From Geminicoccaceae bacterium (GTDB lineage Bacteria > Pseudomonadota > Alphaproteobacteria > Geminicoccales > Geminicoccaceae), in the NCBI GenBank assembly GCA_030824835.1, contig JAPJRA010000155.1, positions 1 through 7,521 on the forward strand: DNA of 7,521 nt, given 5' to 3'. A model generated the notes under the pieces. The model saw only the letters and a program-made list of their open reading frames with translations. It searched no databases and was not told where the DNA came from. Below are positions 6,349 through 7,521 of the stretch, piece by piece. Position numbers and translations under genes: made by a program. The number at the start of each line of letters is the position of its first letter. Position 1 is the stretch's first letter.

Positions 6349-7179
6349 TCACCGCTTGGCCAGCACGTAGAGCGCGATGCCGGCCGCCACCGATACGTTG
6401 AGGCTCTCCATCCGCGGGTCGATCTCCAGTCGGCACAGATGGTCGCATTGCTCGGCCACCAGTCGGCGCAGGCCCTCGCCCTCGCTGCCGAGCACCAGGA
6501 CGACCCGCGGCGGCAGGTCCAGCGTCTCGAGGGCGGCGGCACCGGCGGCGTCGAGGCCCACGATCCAGTAGCCGCGCAGCTTCAGGTCGGCCAGGGTGCG
6601 GCCGAGATTGACCACCTCGACCACCGGCACGAGGTCCAGGGCACCCGAGGCCGCCTTGGCGCAGGCGCCGTTCAGCTCGGCACTGCGGCGCTGCGGCAAC
6701 AGCACGCCCTCCACGCCCAGTGCGGCGGCGGTGCGGAGGATGGCGCCCAGGTTCCGCGGATCGCTGACCTGATCGAGCGCCAGCAGCAGCGAACGGTCGT
6801 CGCGGCCGAGCTCCGACGGGTCGCGCTCCGGCAACGGGCCGACATTGAGGGCCAGACCCTGGTGCGGCGCGTCGGGGGGCAGGATCTGCCCCAGGCGTTC
6901 CGGCGGCACCTTCTCGACCGCCAGCTGGCGAGCGCGGGCCTGTGCCTCCACGCCCGCCAGAGCCGCCTCGGTCGCCAGCAGGCGGTAGCAGGGGCGGTCC
7001 TGATTGGCCAAGGCGGCGGCCACCGCGTGCTGCCCGTAGAGCCAGATACGTCCAGCCGGGCCGGAAGCCGAGCGTGGATGACGTGATGCCGTGTGGTCTT
7101 CGGGCCGAGGTTTGGGGCGACGGGACAAGGCACGGGGCCTTCCTGGTTGAAATGTTGACAAGCGTTTGGAAACGACCAT
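6349..7179 (-). CDS. rlmB: 23S rRNA (guanosine-2251-2'-O)-methyltransferase, TrmH/SpoU family
   Basis: RlmB uses S-adenosylmethionine to 2'-O-methylate G2251 in the P loop of 23S rRNA. From the ATG at 7179 the protein has 276 residues, against about 243 in E. coli. The extra length is a basic Arg/Pro-rich N-terminal stretch (about 1-44), common in alphaproteobacterial members and probably RNA-binding. WLYGQHAVAAAL (46-57) begins the substrate-binding domain. The SPOUT knot motifs are DPRNLGAILRTAA (140-152, with the catalytic-type Asn-Leu-Gly and Arg149), VLVLGSEGEGLRR (227-239) and MESLNVSVAAGIALY (257-271). An upstream in-frame GTG at 7212 would abut the divergent tRNA-Tyr and add 11 residues; I prefer the ATG, though its ribosome site (GGCGG-like) is weak. 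TrmH group 3 is the broader family name if the exact site is uncertain. Confidence 0.9.
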   Translation of the reverse strand: MVVSKRLSTFQPGRPRALSRRPKPRPEDHTASRHPRSASGPAGRIWLYGQHAVAAALANQDRPCYRLLATEAALAGVEAQARARQLAVEKVPPERLGQILPPDAPHQGLALNVGPLPERDPSELGRDDRSLLLALDQVSDPRNLGAILRTAAALGVEGVLLPQRRSAELNGACAKAASGALDLVPVVEVVNLGRTLADLKLRGYWIVGLDAAGAAALETLDLPPRVVLVLGSEGEGLRRLVAEQCDHLCRLEIDPRMESLNVSVAAGIALYVLAKR

Positions 7180-7182
7180 ATT
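7155..7182 (+). promoter_or_regulatory. Candidate promoter for the tRNA-Tyr/tRNA-Gly/tuf unit
   Basis: A perfect TTGACA at 7155-7160 is followed by CATATT at 7177-7182 after 16 bases. Read against the alphaproteobacterial CTATAT-type -10, CCATAT at 7176-7181 fits five of six. Transcription would start near 7188-7191, about 22-25 bases before tRNA-Tyr, giving a short 5' leader for processing. The -35 element lies inside the first codons of rlmB on the other strand. No other promoter of this quality is seen upstream of the tRNAs. Confidence 0.6.
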
Positions 7183-7212
7183 CCGCCGGCGTTTTGCTCT
7201 GGCGCCTGACAC

Positions 7213-7298
7213 GGAGGGGTGGCCGAGTGGTTAAAGGCAGCAGACTGTAAATCTGCCGACGTACGTCTACGTAGGTTCGAATCCTACCCCCTCCACCA
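7213..7298 (+). tRNA. tRNA-Tyr (anticodon GTA)
   Basis: The acceptor stem GGAGGGG (7213-7219) pairs with CCCCTCC (7288-7294), followed by discriminator A and an encoded CCA (7296-7298). The anticodon stem GCAGA/TCTGC encloses the loop CTGTAAA with GTA at 7247-7249. A long variable arm (about 7257-7272) marks it as class II, as expected for bacterial tRNA-Tyr. The T arm is GTAGG-TTCGAAT-CCTAC. All arms fold without mismatch in the stems checked. It is the first gene of the tRNA-tuf unit. Confidence 0.97.
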
Positions 7299-7335
7299 TC
7301 AGCTGCAAGCGGGACAAGACGCGGATCGGCCGCGG

Positions 7336-7409
7336 GCGGGTGTAGCTCAACGGTAGAGCTCCAGCCTTCCAAGCTGGCGGTGAGGGTTCGATTCCCTTCA
7401 CCCGCTCCA
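7336..7409 (+). tRNA. tRNA-Gly (anticodon TCC)
   Basis: The acceptor stem GCGGGTG (7336-7342) pairs with CACCCGC (7399-7405), then discriminator T and encoded CCA (7407-7409). The anticodon stem CCAGC/GCTGG (7361-7365, 7373-7377) encloses CTTCCAA with TCC at 7368-7370, reading GGA and GGG. The T arm is GAGGG-TTCGATT-CCCTT with one G-T wobble. It lies 37 bases after tRNA-Tyr and 59 before the tuf start codon, with no terminator between, so co-transcription is likely. Confidence 0.97.
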
Positions 7410-7468
7410 CCGCCGCTGACTTCCGACCGACACGCCGCCTCATCGCCAAGGACGCGCAGGAGCCGTAG

Positions 7469-7521
7469 ATGGCCAAAGAGAAGTTTTCGCGGACCAAGCC
7501 GCACTGCAACATCGGCACGAT
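7469..7521 (+). CDS. tuf: Elongation factor Tu, N-terminus only (partial)
   Basis: Only the first 17 codons are in the window: MAKEKFSRTKPHCNIGT, which matches the highly conserved EF-Tu start just before the GTP-binding P-loop (GHVDHGKT). EF-Tu is a GTPase that delivers aminoacyl-tRNA to the ribosome. The ribosome site CAGGAG (7457-7462) is six bases before the ATG at 7469. The gene follows tRNA-Tyr and tRNA-Gly in the same direction, as in the enterobacterial tufB operon. By family synteny, secE and nusG would be expected further downstream, but that is outside the window. Confidence 0.93.
   Translation, partial: MAKEKFSRTKPHCNIGT

Noticed and set aside
6320..6349. Possible terminator between the RraA-like gene and rlmB (GAGCCGGCTC palindrome; AGCGG/CCGCT arms)
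   Set aside because: The palindrome has no loop, the other stem is only 5 bp, and no T-tract follows on either strand.
7180..7212. GTG-started 11-residue extension of rlmB
   Set aside because: It would start directly against tRNA-Tyr, with its ribosome site inside the tRNA gene. The ATG at 7179 is more plausible, though the choice is not proven.
7267..7518. Minus-strand 83-codon frame containing GIEPSPPAWKAGALPLSYT and VEGVGFEPT
   Set aside because: It is antisense to tRNA-Gly and the 3' end of tRNA-Tyr. These peptide strings are a well-known artefact of translating tRNA genes backwards.

Overview
The window looks like chromosomal DNA from a high-GC alphaproteobacterium, probably of the Rhodospirillales type. 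This rests on the strong G/C third-position bias, the alphaproteobacterial look of the EF-Tu N-terminus (MAKEKFSRTKPHCNIGT), and the rlmB / tRNA-Tyr / tRNA-Gly / tuf order. No phage, insertion sequence, CRISPR array or other clear mobile element is visible.

Left part (1-1330). The window opens inside a plus-strand gene whose last 66 codons look like the end of a response-regulator receiver domain. A 431-base stretch without a convincing gene follows. It includes a marked AT-rich dip at about 301-420 with some foldable inverted repeats. Next is a small monocistronic secreted protein with a signal peptide and a PPC-like beta-sandwich pattern, closed by a very strong 13-bp terminator hairpin.

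Middle (1331-5566). A glycoside hydrolase family 13 gene with an N-terminal CBM48-like domain, resembling 1,4-alpha-glucan branching enzymes, is split by a one-base frameshift at a GGGG run just after the general acid/base glutamate. All four GH13 motifs survive on one side or the other. It converges, with a 10-bp gap, on a minus-strand cluster read in the order CoA-binding protein (YccU-like), antibiotic-biosynthesis-monooxygenase-like protein, O-acetylhomoserine sulfhydrylase (MetY). The first two overlap by 4 bp. The third follows after 68 bp, in which a possible hairpin covers its Shine-Dalgarno sequence.

Right part (5567-7521). An RraA/HMG-aldolase-family gene is divergent from the CoA-binding gene and best starts at a GTG. 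It converges on rlmB (23S rRNA Gm2251 methyltransferase, minus strand). Divergent from rlmB are tRNA-Tyr(GTA), tRNA-Gly(TCC) and the first 53 bases of tuf, with a plausible promoter lying inside the start of rlmB. This end is translation-related core genome: rRNA modification, two tRNAs and an elongation factor, arranged like a shortened enterobacterial tyrU-glyT-thrT-tufB unit.

Most of the window is ordinary core metabolism and translation. The points most worth a second look are the GH13 frameshift, the AT-rich structured stretch, the leader hairpin of metY and the tRNA-tuf promoter embedded in rlmB. I do not see a convincing undescribed system.
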